Under the pieces are notes generated by a model that saw only the letters and a program-made list of their open reading frames with translations, did no database searches and was not told the origin of the DNA. DNA of 64,000 nt, from NCBI RefSeq assembly GCF_003952665.1, contig NZ_CP017947.1, forward strand, positions 124,001 through 188,000, read 5' to 3'. This stretch comes from Bosea sp. Tri-49 (GTDB lineage: Bacteria; Pseudomonadota; Alphaproteobacteria; Rhizobiales; Beijerinckiaceae). Positions 34,347 through 42,966 of this stretch are shown here, one piece after another (the first letter of the stretch is position 1; each line of letters starts with the position of its first letter). Position numbers and translations under genes: made by a program.

Positions 34347-36002
34347 TTAGAATTTAAGCGCTGTCGCGACATTACAACTTTCCGTTACGGGATCGCCTCG
34401 GTTCGCTAGGACTTTTGATCGGCCAGTAGTGGCCGCTTTGGGTGGGATATCAGGGGACGTTGACAGCGGAACCAATTGTACCGGCACGGATGATGGCGTC
34501 ACCGAAACCGTCGCAGAGAAGGTCACGGCGACGTCGTGCAGTGGCACCAGTTCAAACTCCTGGATCAGGGTGCTCAGGAAGCGCGTTAACAGGTATTCGG
34601 CCTGATGGCGCCCAATGCAGTGTCGCGCTCCCGCGCCGAACGGCATGGCGCTTGCGATTGACGCGGCGGGTCGCTCACCGCCTGGTCCCGCAGCGAATCG
34701 GCAGGGGCTGAATAGCCGCGCGTCCGCGAAGAGTGCTTCGTTCAGGCCTACGGCGGTCTTCATCCACATCACATTCGTCTTGGCCGGGATGCTGATCCCC
34801 TCCACCTCCATCGAACGCGTCTCGGATATCTTCGAGCTAAACGGAACCGGCGGAAATAGGCGCATCGTTTCGTGGACGATGTTCAGCACGAAGGGATCCC
34901 CTGCGATCTTGCCTGCATCTCCTGCCTCGAGCACGCGGGCTCGGGCCTCGTCCTGTACATGCGGATTGCGGGAAAGCAGGTAGAGCGCCTGGGCCATGGT
35001 GTAGCTCATGGCGTCGGTTCCTCCGGCAACGAGCGAGATCAACTCCTCGACGCATTCGTGGTGACTCCAGGTCACCGTGGCGCCTGGATCAAGCTTCAGC
35101 CTGACAAGCCTTTCCAGCACATCCCACGGCTCGTTCCCTCCACCGCCCAAACCGCGTTGCAGCCGTCGCTCCAGAACGGCCTCAAGATGTGTGAAGAGGT
35201 AGCGATATGCGGCTCTTGCCCGCCTCGCTCTGATCGGGAACAGCCATCGCACGAAGAAGGGATGAAACGCCCGGAAGCTGATCGCCTCCTCAAGCTCTCC
35301 AATGGCAGCCAGATATGCGCCGAGGTCCGACCGGTGCTCCCACTCGTCGCCGCAGAGGAATGAACCCAGGCTAGTCGCGCTCCAGTAATGGAGGTCGGCC
35401 TTCAAGCTGCCATGCCGGGTCTGCCCGGATCGCCAGCTTCGGAGATAAAGCGCCGAGACTTCCTCCAGACGACCAGCACCTTGCTGCACGGCTTTTGGTG
35501 TAAACTGCGGATTCATCTGTTGCCGATGGGCGGTATGCCTCTCGCCCCTCCTCAAGCCCATCAAGCTTCGAGGCAGCACGGTGCTATCGGCAACCCGGTT
35601 TGAATCCATGTCCTTATGGCCAAGGTCCTTCGGCGCGACCGAAAGCGATACAAACGGCGTGTTGCCCCACGCCATGTGGATCTTCACGACCGGGCCGTAC
35701 ACCCGATGCAACTCCACCAGCGCCCGATCACGAGCGCCATGATTGTGGAGGAGGAGAAACTTAAGGCTCCCGACGAAGAACGACGGCTTCGGGCCGGGAA
35801 TGTGGGCATATCGTCGAAGCTCGAGGCATCGGAACGCCACACCCAGCGCCAAGACGCCGACCGGGGCGAGCGCCACGAGAAGCCATGCTTCGGGGGAAGA
35901 CAGCATCCGGGCAAAGGCCAAGATTGCCACGACAAGCACAATTGTGATGACGAAACCATAGAGGCATTCGTACAGTTTCAGGAGTGCCGCGGCGCTCTTC
36001 AT
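34347..36002 (-). CDS. Cytochrome P450 with N-terminal membrane anchor
   Basis: A 551-residue haem monooxygenase. The haem loop FGAGARHCIG matches FxxGxRxCxG with the thiolate Cys. HETMR is the ExxR of helix K, and AGGTDAMS is the oxygen-activating helix I. Residues 1-60 hold two hydrophobic segments followed by the hinge HIPGPKP, the plan of eukaryotic microsomal P450s; most bacterial P450s are soluble and near 400 residues. The first ten residues (MKSAAALLKL) copy the signal-peptide start of the secreted protein at 42640-42966. The start at 36002 follows GGAGA. The redox partner is not in the window. Substrate unknown, perhaps a lipid. Confidence 0.9.
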   Translation of the reverse strand: MKSAAALLKLYECLYGFVITIVLVVAILAFARMLSSPEAWLLVALAPVGVLALGVAFRCLELRRYAHIPGPKPSFFVGSLKFLLLHNHGARDRALVELHRVYGPVVKIHMAWGNTPFVSLSVAPKDLGHKDMDSNRVADSTVLPRSLMGLRRGERHTAHRQQMNPQFTPKAVQQGAGRLEEVSALYLRSWRSGQTRHGSLKADLHYWSATSLGSFLCGDEWEHRSDLGAYLAAIGELEEAISFRAFHPFFVRWLFPIRARRARAAYRYLFTHLEAVLERRLQRGLGGGGNEPWDVLERLVRLKLDPGATVTWSHHECVEELISLVAGGTDAMSYTMAQALYLLSRNPHVQDEARARVLEAGDAGKIAGDPFVLNIVHETMRLFPPVPFSSKISETRSMEVEGISIPAKTNVMWMKTAVGLNEALFADARLFSPCRFAAGPGGERPAASIASAMPFGAGARHCIGRHQAEYLLTRFLSTLIQEFELVPLHDVAVTFSATVSVTPSSVPVQLVPLSTSPDIPPKAATTGRSKVLANRGDPVTESCNVATALKF

Positions 36003-36118
36003 AACGGGTCTCCGGCAGGGCGACACAACCCTTGCGCGGAACTAGGCAGAACGTGACGGCACCCGTCCTGAAACCCGAACGAAAAACATCCGAAATTTAC
36101 CCGAAATTCAACGGGATC
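35972..36118 (-). repeat. Duplicated promoter/leader block, copy A
   Basis: About 145 bases, covering the first ten codons of the P450 gene, its ribosome site and its upstream control region, recur with few changes at 42936-43085 in front of the small secreted-protein gene in the same orientation. Identity ends sharply within the coding sequence after CTGAAACTGT and upstream near CAACGG. The remaining gap up to 36345 shows no gene. Confidence 0.85.
36070..36106 (-). promoter_or_regulatory. Four 11-bp-phased TTTC boxes
   Basis: Read on the minus strand, TTTC occurs at 36106, 36095, 36084 and 36073 (GAAA on the plus strand at 36070, 36081, 36092 and 36103), exactly 11 bases apart, within AATTTCGGGTA, AATTTCGGATG, TTTTTCGTTCG and GGTTTCAGGAC. 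OmpR/PhoB-type winged helices bind such one-turn direct repeats. A protein of this type is encoded next door at 36346-37701. Confidence 0.65.
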
Positions 36119-36345
36119 AGGCTTGTCCTTGATCGTGTCTGTCTCGCTGCCGCCACCGTCCGGTGGCTCGATGCCCGCTTCTGCAGGCGCCCATGACATA
36201 TGGATCGCGGCACCGCGATAGCGACGCCCGAAGGAGAAGACGGCCTGACATGATCCTGCAGGGCGCGAGGTCTCGATGATGCGGCGCTGGTATCGGGCCG
36301 AGGCCCGGGCGCTAGCTGAAGACCGCCGCCCTGACAAAGACTGCC

Positions 36346-37701
36346 TTAACGGCCGACCTTGACCCAGCCCATCCGGTGCAACGGGGCCAGCACCGCCGTC
36401 TCGAAACGGGCGCGATAGGCAGCCTCGTCCGACATACTAAGCGCCCGCAGCGGACGCGCCAAGAGCGCCAGATCCCGCTGCCGCAGATGGGTATCGAGCG
36501 CCTGCGCCTCGGCCAGGCGACCGGCGCCATGCAGTGCAACCAGGCGATAAAAAAGCCGTTCCTCAGTTGGGAAATTGAGCCCGGTAGACGTCAGAAAATC
36601 ATCGGCTGCCTCGCCCGGCTGCCCCGTCATCAGCTTCGCCAAGCCCAGTAAAACCCTCCAGCCTGCTGAGTACTGGTGAAGAGGGCTTTCCAGTAATGCG
36701 GCCCGCAGCGGCGGCTGGGCGGATTCGGCATCGCCCAGCATCAGACGCATGATACCGACATTGGCACGGTCCACGACTCGGACGGGATCTGCGCCGGCGC
36801 GCTCGTAGAAAACCATCGCTTCGGCGAAGCGGCGGTGTTGCCGCAGGACGGCCGCCTGGGCCGCTAGCGAAAGGGTCGCCTCAGGCTTTGCCGCCATCGC
36901 CTGGGCGGCAAAGCGCTCCGCCTCGCGCAAGTCCCGCTCCGGGTCCCGACTGGCACCGGTGGTCCGCAGATTCGCATGGACGAAGGCCGCCTCGGCGGCC
37001 GCTTCCGCCAGGCGCGGTTCGAGCGCGAGCGCACGGAGGAACAGCGGCAGGCTCGCACGCAGGCGTTCCTCATAAGTCCCGCCGCCCTGCTGGGTGATGC
37101 GCCCATCCGCCAGCAGTCGCCGCGCCTCGTCCCGAGAGGAGGGCGCAGCAGATGCCACAACGGACGGCGCTGCCGGAGGAGGCGGGCGGTATGCGCCGAT
37201 CCAGGCGGCAGCCGAAAATACGAGACCGAAGCCTCCCACGACAAGGGCGGCCCAGGCCACGCGGCCGCGCGGTCGACTGCCAGAGGGCATCGGTGCTTCC
37301 GAGCCGGGCGGCGTTGCGGCATCGGGGCCTGCACCCGGTGTGAGCAGCGCTGAGGGATCGGCGGCTGGCACAACCGGGCGCAACCGCGTCGCCATCACAT
37401 AGCCCCGCCGTGCGTGGGTCTGCAGCATGCCCGCCTGGGTGGTTCCCAGCGCGCGCCGGATTTCCGAAACACATTGCGTTAGGCTGTCGTCCGAGACCGC
37501 AACATCACCCCAGACGACGGTGAGCAAGGCGTCACGCGACACGATCTGGCCGGCATGGGCGAGCAGATGCGCGAGCACCGCCGTGGTCTTGGGGCGCAGC
37601 ACCACCTCCCGCGCCTCAGCAGTCAAAACCCCGCGCGTGAGGTCGAGGACGAAGCCATCGAAGGCGAGGAGGGGGCGCGGCGATTCCAGTTGGTCAGTCA
37701 T
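36346..37701 (-). CDS. ToxR/CadC-like membrane regulator with TPR domain
   Basis: A 451-residue one-component regulator. Residues 1-105 form an OmpR/PhoB-type winged helix (LLAFDGFVLDLTRGVL, VSRDALLTVVWGDVAVSDDS, and LTQCVSEIRRAL before the wing). A Pro/Ala linker leads to one membrane helix (WAALVVGGFGLVFSAAAWIG, near 150-170), and the periplasmic rest is made of TPR-like helical hairpins. It would sense an envelope signal and bind DNA at the membrane. The gene lies directly upstream of the P450/RTX pair on the same strand, whose promoter carries 11-bp direct repeats of the expected kind. ATG at 37701 is preferred over an upstream TTG. Confidence 0.85.
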   Translation of the reverse strand: MTDQLESPRPLLAFDGFVLDLTRGVLTAEAREVVLRPKTTAVLAHLLAHAGQIVSRDALLTVVWGDVAVSDDSLTQCVSEIRRALGTTQAGMLQTHARRGYVMATRLRPVVPAADPSALLTPGAGPDAATPPGSEAPMPSGSRPRGRVAWAALVVGGFGLVFSAAAWIGAYRPPPPAAPSVVASAAPSSRDEARRLLADGRITQQGGGTYEERLRASLPLFLRALALEPRLAEAAAEAAFVHANLRTTGASRDPERDLREAERFAAQAMAAKPEATLSLAAQAAVLRQHRRFAEAMVFYERAGADPVRVVDRANVGIMRLMLGDAESAQPPLRAALLESPLHQYSAGWRVLLGLAKLMTGQPGEAADDFLTSTGLNFPTEERLFYRLVALHGAGRLAEAQALDTHLRQRDLALLARPLRALSMSDEAAYRARFETAVLAPLHRMGWVKVGR

Positions 37702-37782
37702 GCCCACCAAAGCAATCTAGGCCTGCCCGTTTTCGAGCGAAGTGGATGCCGGTTCGCGTGAAGAGAGCGAGTCAAACAAGGG

Positions 37783-37825
37783 CTAGGGCAATTGAACGAT
37801 CCAGTTGGATCGAAAATTGCTCTAG
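37783..37825. repeat. Palindromic intergenic element
   Basis: A long dyad: CTAGGGCAATT and CGATCCA on the left, TGGATCG and AATTGCTCTAG on the right, around a two-base centre. Such CTAG-bounded, AATTGC-containing palindromes are scattered through Rhizobiales genomes. Half of a related unit seems to remain near 51998 (GGAATCGAAAATTGTTC). Confidence 0.6.
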
Positions 37826-37885
37826 AGATTCCTCCACGCGCGCCGCGTTTTACAACGCCTTCAAGACCCAAGCCCATCGGATCCG

Positions 37886-37934
37886 CCGCCCCACCTCCGT
37901 CCGTTCCGAGCCGAAGCCCATCGGAGGTGGGCGG
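37886..37934. other. Strong GC hairpin in the intergenic region
   Basis: CCGCCCCACCTCCG (37886-37899) pairs with CGGAGGTGGGCGG (37922-37934) with one bulge and a 22-base loop. An 11-bp direct repeat AGCCCATCGGA flanks and overlaps it (37871 and 37915). There is no T-run, so it is not a standard terminator; it may be an RNA structure or an element remnant. Confidence 0.4.
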
Positions 37935-38080
37935 TGGCCACCGCGGCCGCCTGACGAATGCGGCCGGGCAGGGGTCTTGCGGTCACCATGTGCGAACCTG
38001 ACAACACCCGCTTGCGATCGGATCAGCCTGTCACATTACGGAGGCGTCGGATGCCAATTCTGACCGTTCTTGCGTTTTGG

Positions 38081-38120
38081 TCGCCAAATCTGTCCACGCA
38101 TCGCGAAATCTGTCTATGCT
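38081..38120 (+). promoter_or_regulatory. 20-bp direct repeat, candidate AraC operator 1
   Basis: TCGCCAAATCTGTCCACGCA and TCGCGAAATCTGTCTATGCT follow each other exactly, 43 bases ahead of the AraC start codon. A closely similar pair lies upstream of the autotransporter at 42393-42432. AraC-type proteins bind direct repeats spaced by about two helical turns. Confidence 0.6.
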
Positions 38121-38162
38121 GCGGATGCGAACGGCTGACGCGGCCGGGATGGAGGCATATCG

Positions 38163-39206
38163 ATGGTCGTGCCTGTGATCGAGCCTGCTCTGCCGGCGAT
38201 GTTCGATATTGTCCGGGCAAGGCACCCGGGGGACTTGGACGGCCGGTTGCGCGTAACCGAACGCGTCGCCAAATCGGACCGCATCTACACCTATCAACTT
38301 CAGAACCGCGCGCTTTGGAGCGCGAAGTTTGACAAGCCGATTTTTACACTCGCGACCCGTACCGCTGGTTCGATCCTGGCAAGCTACGCCGACAGCAGCT
38401 TCGCAACGGATGTCTCCGTTGAAGGCGACGAAGGCGATCTTTTTTGCTTCACGACGATGCTCCTCGGACACATGACATTGGTCCAAAAGGGCAATTCAAC
38501 GACGGCCAGCGACGGTCGCGGCCTCGCCTGGAGACCAGGCCCTGGGGGCCGGCTCTTGATCAGCGATGACAGCGCACGCACGAATGTCTTCTTCAAGGTC
38601 GCCGATGTCGAGGATGCGCTGGAGCACATGCTCGACGAGCGCCTCCGACGGCCACTCGAATTCGAGCCCAATCTCGATTGGGGCATAGGGCTTGCGGCCA
38701 GCCTGAAGCGCCAGGTTGATTTTGTTATGCATGAGTTTCAGCGACAGGACGGTGTGGCCAGCAACCCCGTCGCACTGGCGTCTTTGACGGACCTGCTGAT
38801 CTCGCTGGTGCTTCGCGGCGTGCCACACAACTACGTCGATCAGTTGAACGAGGGAGCTTCCAGTGTAGTCCCGGCCTATATTAGGCGCGCGGAGGACTTC
38901 ATGCGCGCAAATGGCGCGGAGCCGATCCGCATGCCGCAGGTCGCCGCCGCCGCTGGGTGCAGTGTGCGAACGTTGGGGCATGTGTTCAAGCACTTCCGCG
39001 GCAATACGCCCCTTGGCGTGCTGCACTCCATCCGACTTGAGTTAGCGCGTGACGATCTGACTCTTGGCGCATCGGGAACCTCTGTGGCCACGGTCGCGCG
39101 CCGCTACGGTTTTACCAATTCATCCCGCTTCGCCACCGCCTTTCGCCGCCGTTTCGGCGAGACGCCATCTGAGGCCGCGCTACGCTCATCGCGCTCCTCC
39201 AGTTGA
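38163..39206 (+). CDS. AraC-family transcriptional regulator
   Basis: A 347-residue regulator. The first 220 residues form an AraC-binding-2-like sensing domain without clear ligand motif. The last 110 hold the two helix-turn-helix units: MPQVAAAAGCSVRTLGHVFK and SVATVARRYGFTNSSRFATA, followed by FRRRFGETPSEA. A GGAGG box lies ahead of the ATG. A direct repeat in its own promoter recurs in front of the autotransporter, so autoregulation and control of that gene are likely. It converges on the autotransporter gene, 102 bases apart. Confidence 0.9.
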   Translation: MVVPVIEPALPAMFDIVRARHPGDLDGRLRVTERVAKSDRIYTYQLQNRALWSAKFDKPIFTLATRTAGSILASYADSSFATDVSVEGDEGDLFCFTTMLLGHMTLVQKGNSTTASDGRGLAWRPGPGGRLLISDDSARTNVFFKVADVEDALEHMLDERLRRPLEFEPNLDWGIGLAASLKRQVDFVMHEFQRQDGVASNPVALASLTDLLISLVLRGVPHNYVDQLNEGASSVVPAYIRRAEDFMRANGAEPIRMPQVAAAAGCSVRTLGHVFKHFRGNTPLGVLHSIRLELARDDLTLGASGTSVATVARRYGFTNSSRFATAFRRRFGETPSEAALRSSRSSS

Positions 39207-39308
39207 GTGCTGCAAAGTCACGTTTAGGTCCAAAGCCCACTCGGCCAATGCGGCTGACCTCTTGCCACCGTCGCTGAAATACCTCTGAGCGTCTGCCGAT
39301 GGCCCGTC

Positions 39309-42281
39309 TCAGAACCTGACCCTCAATTGCGCGGTTCCGCCGATGCGGCGGGTGTTCCCGGAGAGTTCCGAATCGACGCGCATGCCGAGGCTGACGCTCT
39401 GGCTGAGCCTGATGTCGGCGCCGGCGGCGAGAAGCGCCGTATTCCGGTCCGCCCTGGCACCGATGGCCGCGAAGCTCGCGCCGGGCAGGCCGTTGAGCGA
39501 AGCAGCGAGGTCGGCGTCGCGCTGGTAATAATGCGCCCAGGCGGCGCGCACGAAGCCGGTGACGGGAGTAGCGCCGGCCAGCAGGTTGGCGTCGAGCTGT
39601 AGCCCGAGCTCGCTGCGGCTGGTCATGTCGGAACGCCCCGCCAGCGTCAGCGCGCCGGCGGCGGCACCGGTTCCGTCACCCTCAATTGCGACGGGGCTGC
39701 TCGCGCGCACCGCCTGAAAGGCGGCGAGTGGCGAAAGAGTGAGGCCGCCCCAGTTTGCCACCGGCAGGCTCGCTTCGACCCGGCCGCTCCAGGCCTGCGT
39801 CGCGTAGGAGGCGGTGACGCCCGTGCGACCGAGCGCGGGAATGGCACGGGTGGTGTCGGTGTCGAGCCTGGCATAACCGAGTGCGGCGGCAAGGTTGACG
39901 GTGCCCAGCGTGGTGCGGCCATGGAGGCCAGCCTGGAAGACATCGGCCTCGGCCTTGCCGAGACTGCCCGAAAGCGAGGCGCGCGATTGGCCGCCCGCGA
40001 CCGCGATGCCCGCGACCGTGTTGGAGCCGAGCCGGATGTCGACGCCGACCGCGAGATGAGCATCGGAGAGGTTGCGGTTCGCCGAGCCCACCGCCCGGTC
40101 GCCGTCATTGCGTCCAGTCGAGCTGAAGGTTGCGCCCCAAAGCGAGAAACGCGTCGGATCCAAGGTCGAACGACCTGGGCCGCCCTGCCTTGAGGGCAAG
40201 TCGGCGGTGAAGCCGGCAGCGCCGCCGGGGCCGTTCTGGGAACCGGCGAGGCGGCCTGTCTCCGAGCCGTCGAGCATGGTGCCGAGGAACTGGCCAGCCG
40301 CGCTGTTGGCCACGGCTGGCGCTGCGGTATGGACCTCGCCCGAGAGCTGGTTCACGGCGGCGGGGATCGCGGTAGCCGGCAGGTTGTAGATTCCAAAAAG
40401 ACCCGAGGGGTCTGCGCCATTGGCAACCGCGGCATCGATGGCCGAGGCGACCGCATAAGCATTAGCCGGGCGGCCGACGCCAAGTCGTGGCGATGGAGCG
40501 GACGGGACGAAAGGCGGGACGACGGGGTCGATGATCGGCGCAAGCGGCTTCGGCGTCAGCGTCAACTGCACGTCGTTGCTGGTGTAGCTCACCGCGCTAG
40601 TGACGCCGTCGCCGAAGGAGCCGGTCGTGTCGACCGTGCCGAAGGTGCCACTGCGCCCGCCCGCTGCCGCGAGCAGCGTATAAGGCGTCGAGAACAGATA
40701 GGCGCCGCCCAGCGGCACGATCCGCAGCGTGCCGCCCAGCGCGGCCGTGCCGCTGACGTTGATCCGGTCGGAGACGGCGCCCTGCACTTCGGCGAGGTAA
40801 AGCGAGCCCGCCCCCAGCACCAGGTTGCCGTTGACCGTCAGCGTGCCCGGCGAGTTGCCCGGCGCCAGCGTGCCGTTGACCGTCAGCGACGGCAGTTGCC
40901 CCGAGCCGCCCAACGTCGCGCCGGCGGCGACCGTCACCCCGGAAGACGATGCGATCGAGCCGTTCACGATCAGGACGCCGCCGGTGACCATGGTCGCGCC
41001 GGTATAGGTGTTGGCGCCCGCGAGCGTGAAGGCGCCTGTACCGACCTTGGTCAGCGAACCTGTGCCCGAGAGCACGCCCGCGAACGTCGTGCCACCATTG
41101 TCCGAGCCCGTGCTTAGCGTCGCTGCGCCCAGGGTCACCGCGCCTGCGCCCGCAATCGAGCCGATCGCCTGGTTGAAGCCATTGAGATCGAGCGAGGCAC
41201 CGGTCGCAAGGGTGAGGGCCGAGCTCGGTGCGAGGCTGCCCGCAGCCCCAGCCAGCAGGGTGCCGGCATTGACCAAGGTCGCGCCGGTGTAGCTGTTGAC
41301 GCCCGAGAGTGTGAACGTGCCCGTTCCGCTCTTGGTGACAGTGCCCGAGCCCGAGATGGCGCCGCTGATGGTGCCGTTTCCGGAGCCTTCGAGGCTGAGC
41401 GCATGGCCGCCCGTAGCGATCGCGCCGCTGAAGGTCGCGGTCGTGTCCAGCACACGGATCGCGCTGGAGCTGGTCAGGGAGATGTTGTTGCCGATGGTGC
41501 GCGCACCCGTGGTCGACAGCGTGCCGCCATTCAGCGTGACCAAACCGGTGCCAAAGGCCGCGTCATTGGCCGCGACGATCGAGCCGGCACCGATCGTCGT
41601 ACCGCCGGCATGGACATTGGCGCCTGACAGGGTCAACGCGCCGGTACCGACCTTGGTGAGGATCACCCCAATATCGATCCTGCCGGCATAGGTGGTGTCC
41701 GAATTCAGGCTGCCAACCGACAGCGCACCGAAGTCTATGGAGCCATTGCCTTCAATCGAACCGATCGACAGCGTGTTTGCGGATAAACTCCCGCCCTGGC
41801 CGATGAACCGCGAGCCCGCAGCCGAGACGCTGGGACCGCTGAAAATGACGAAGCTACCTACTGTTGCAATGAGCGTCGTCGCGCCGGTAACCGTGCCGCC
41901 GATCGCAATCGCCCCACCCGCTGCCGCGATCAGCGTCTGCTCGACGCTCGAATTATTGGTGATGGCCTGTACAACCAAAGAATGGTTCGGGGTCATCGAC
42001 AGTGTGTAGGCGAGCGCGTTGCTGTTGTATTGGATTGACGTGATCAAATTGTCGGTTGTGACAGTGACATTTCGCACCGCCGTGGGGCTGTTGGTGAAGG
42101 TCGCTGTGCCGTTTGTCGGCACCGCTCCGCCAGTCCAGTTCGAATTGAGGTTGAAGTCGCCCGTGGCGCCCAGCCATTCGGCAGCCTGGGTGAGAGCCGG
42201 AGAGCCGGCGGCAAAAGCCGTGACACTGACCCCGAGCAGCAGCGCGAGACGCAAAGAGATAGTCGTATTGCGATGGAGCAT
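39309..42281 (-). CDS. Autotransporter (type Va) with PATR passenger repeats
   Basis: A 990-residue surface protein. A signal peptide (ALLLGVSVTAFAAGSPALTQA) is followed by a passenger with several copies of the autotransporter-associated repeat (GTGALTLSGAN, GTGTFTLSGVNSYTGAT, GTGAFTLAGANTYTGAT and so on), which form a beta helix. PGNSPGTLTVNGNLV is the usual late passenger motif. The last 280 residues form the 12-strand barrel ending in LRVRF. No protease triad or adhesion motif is evident. An upstream TTG would add 12 residues. A 3' fragment of a sister gene lies at 32757-32930. Confidence 0.92.
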   Translation of the reverse strand: MLHRNTTISLRLALLLGVSVTAFAAGSPALTQAAEWLGATGDFNLNSNWTGGAVPTNGTATFTNSPTAVRNVTVTTDNLITSIQYNSNALAYTLSMTPNHSLVVQAITNNSSVEQTLIAAAGGAIAIGGTVTGATTLIATVGSFVIFSGPSVSAAGSRFIGQGGSLSANTLSIGSIEGNGSIDFGALSVGSLNSDTTYAGRIDIGVILTKVGTGALTLSGANVHAGGTTIGAGSIVAANDAAFGTGLVTLNGGTLSTTGARTIGNNISLTSSSAIRVLDTTATFSGAIATGGHALSLEGSGNGTISGAISGSGTVTKSGTGTFTLSGVNSYTGATLVNAGTLLAGAAGSLAPSSALTLATGASLDLNGFNQAIGSIAGAGAVTLGAATLSTGSDNGGTTFAGVLSGTGSLTKVGTGAFTLAGANTYTGATMVTGGVLIVNGSIASSSGVTVAAGATLGGSGQLPSLTVNGTLAPGNSPGTLTVNGNLVLGAGSLYLAEVQGAVSDRINVSGTAALGGTLRIVPLGGAYLFSTPYTLLAAAGGRSGTFGTVDTTGSFGDGVTSAVSYTSNDVQLTLTPKPLAPIIDPVVPPFVPSAPSPRLGVGRPANAYAVASAIDAAVANGADPSGLFGIYNLPATAIPAAVNQLSGEVHTAAPAVANSAAGQFLGTMLDGSETGRLAGSQNGPGGAAGFTADLPSRQGGPGRSTLDPTRFSLWGATFSSTGRNDGDRAVGSANRNLSDAHLAVGVDIRLGSNTVAGIAVAGGQSRASLSGSLGKAEADVFQAGLHGRTTLGTVNLAAALGYARLDTDTTRAIPALGRTGVTASYATQAWSGRVEASLPVANWGGLTLSPLAAFQAVRASSPVAIEGDGTGAAAGALTLAGRSDMTSRSELGLQLDANLLAGATPVTGFVRAAWAHYYQRDADLAASLNGLPGASFAAIGARADRNTALLAAGADIRLSQSVSLGMRVDSELSGNTRRIGGTAQLRVRF

Positions 42282-42392
42282 GCTCGGCGAAGGCCTTCGT
42301 CTTCTGAATGGGATCAAAGGATCGTTGTCGCGGCTGCAGTTTGCAGGTCGACCGATGGGGACGAAGACAAATCCAGAAGGGCCCCGGTTTTG

Positions 42393-42432
42393 TCGCCGAA
42401 TATGTCTAGCTGCGGCCGAATGTGTCTAACGT
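42393..42432 (-). promoter_or_regulatory. 20-bp direct repeat, candidate AraC operator 2
   Basis: TCGCCGAATATGTCTAGCTG and CGGCCGAATGTGTCTAACGT, spaced 20 bases, lie 110-150 bases upstream of the autotransporter start. They match the pair at 38081-38120 in most positions and share a preceding GTTTTG. The remainder of 42282-42639 has no convincing gene. Confidence 0.6.
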
Positions 42433-42639
42433 AGCGGAAGATCGGGTAATCAAGCGCGGAGCGACCCACCACTGTTTGAAATAGGGAGCGCGGCCAATGA
42501 CCACGATTGAAGCAGTCCGCCGCGGTCTGTTGCTACGATTACGGGGGTGGACTGGCAGCGCCGAGGTTCCACCGCATCGTCCGGAGGCGACATCATGCTC
42601 GGAGACGGTGGTTCAACCACGGTGCACAATTTCCAGCGA

Positions 42640-42966
42640 TCAGTCGAAACTCTCCACGTCGTCGGCTTCATCATCGTGCAGCATCTTGCTAAGCAGGACG
42701 TAACGGTTGATCGTTGTAGGCGTAACGTCGAGAGTGCATCTCTCGCGCAATTTGGCCGCCTCCTGATGCACGACCAGTCGCATCTCCTGGGGGTGGATCG
42801 CGTACGCCGCGCTCCAGATTAACATGCGCTGAAGATTGAGATCCCAGCTCAGGCACGCGGTTTGGATCCGTGTCAGTGGCTGTTTCGACTGACTGGGCTC
42901 GGCGGCTGCGACCGCCATCGCGGCGAGTAACATCAACAGTTTCAGGAGTGCCGCGGTGCTCTTCAT
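42640..42966 (-). CDS. Small secreted protein
   Basis: A 108-residue protein with a signal peptide (MKSTAALLKLLMLLAAMAVAAAEP). The mature part has two cysteines (TACLSW and RERCTLD) that could form a disulfide, a helical centre and an acidic end (DDEADDVESFD). I do not recognise the family. Promoter, ribosome site (GGAGA) and first ten codons are a copy of those of the P450 gene, so both are probably controlled together. It lies upstream of the autotransporter on the same strand, more than 300 bases away. Confidence 0.7.
   Translation of the reverse strand: MKSTAALLKLLMLLAAMAVAAAEPSQSKQPLTRIQTACLSWDLNLQRMLIWSAAYAIHPQEMRLVVHQEAAKLRERCTLDVTPTTINRYVLLSKMLHDDEADDVESFD

Noticed and set aside
42497-42703. 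Plus-strand frame with GGGAG box between autotransporter and small secreted protein
   Set aside because: Product is rich in Ser, Arg and Pro without pattern, overlaps the end of the secreted-protein gene on the other strand, and lacks coding-type third positions.
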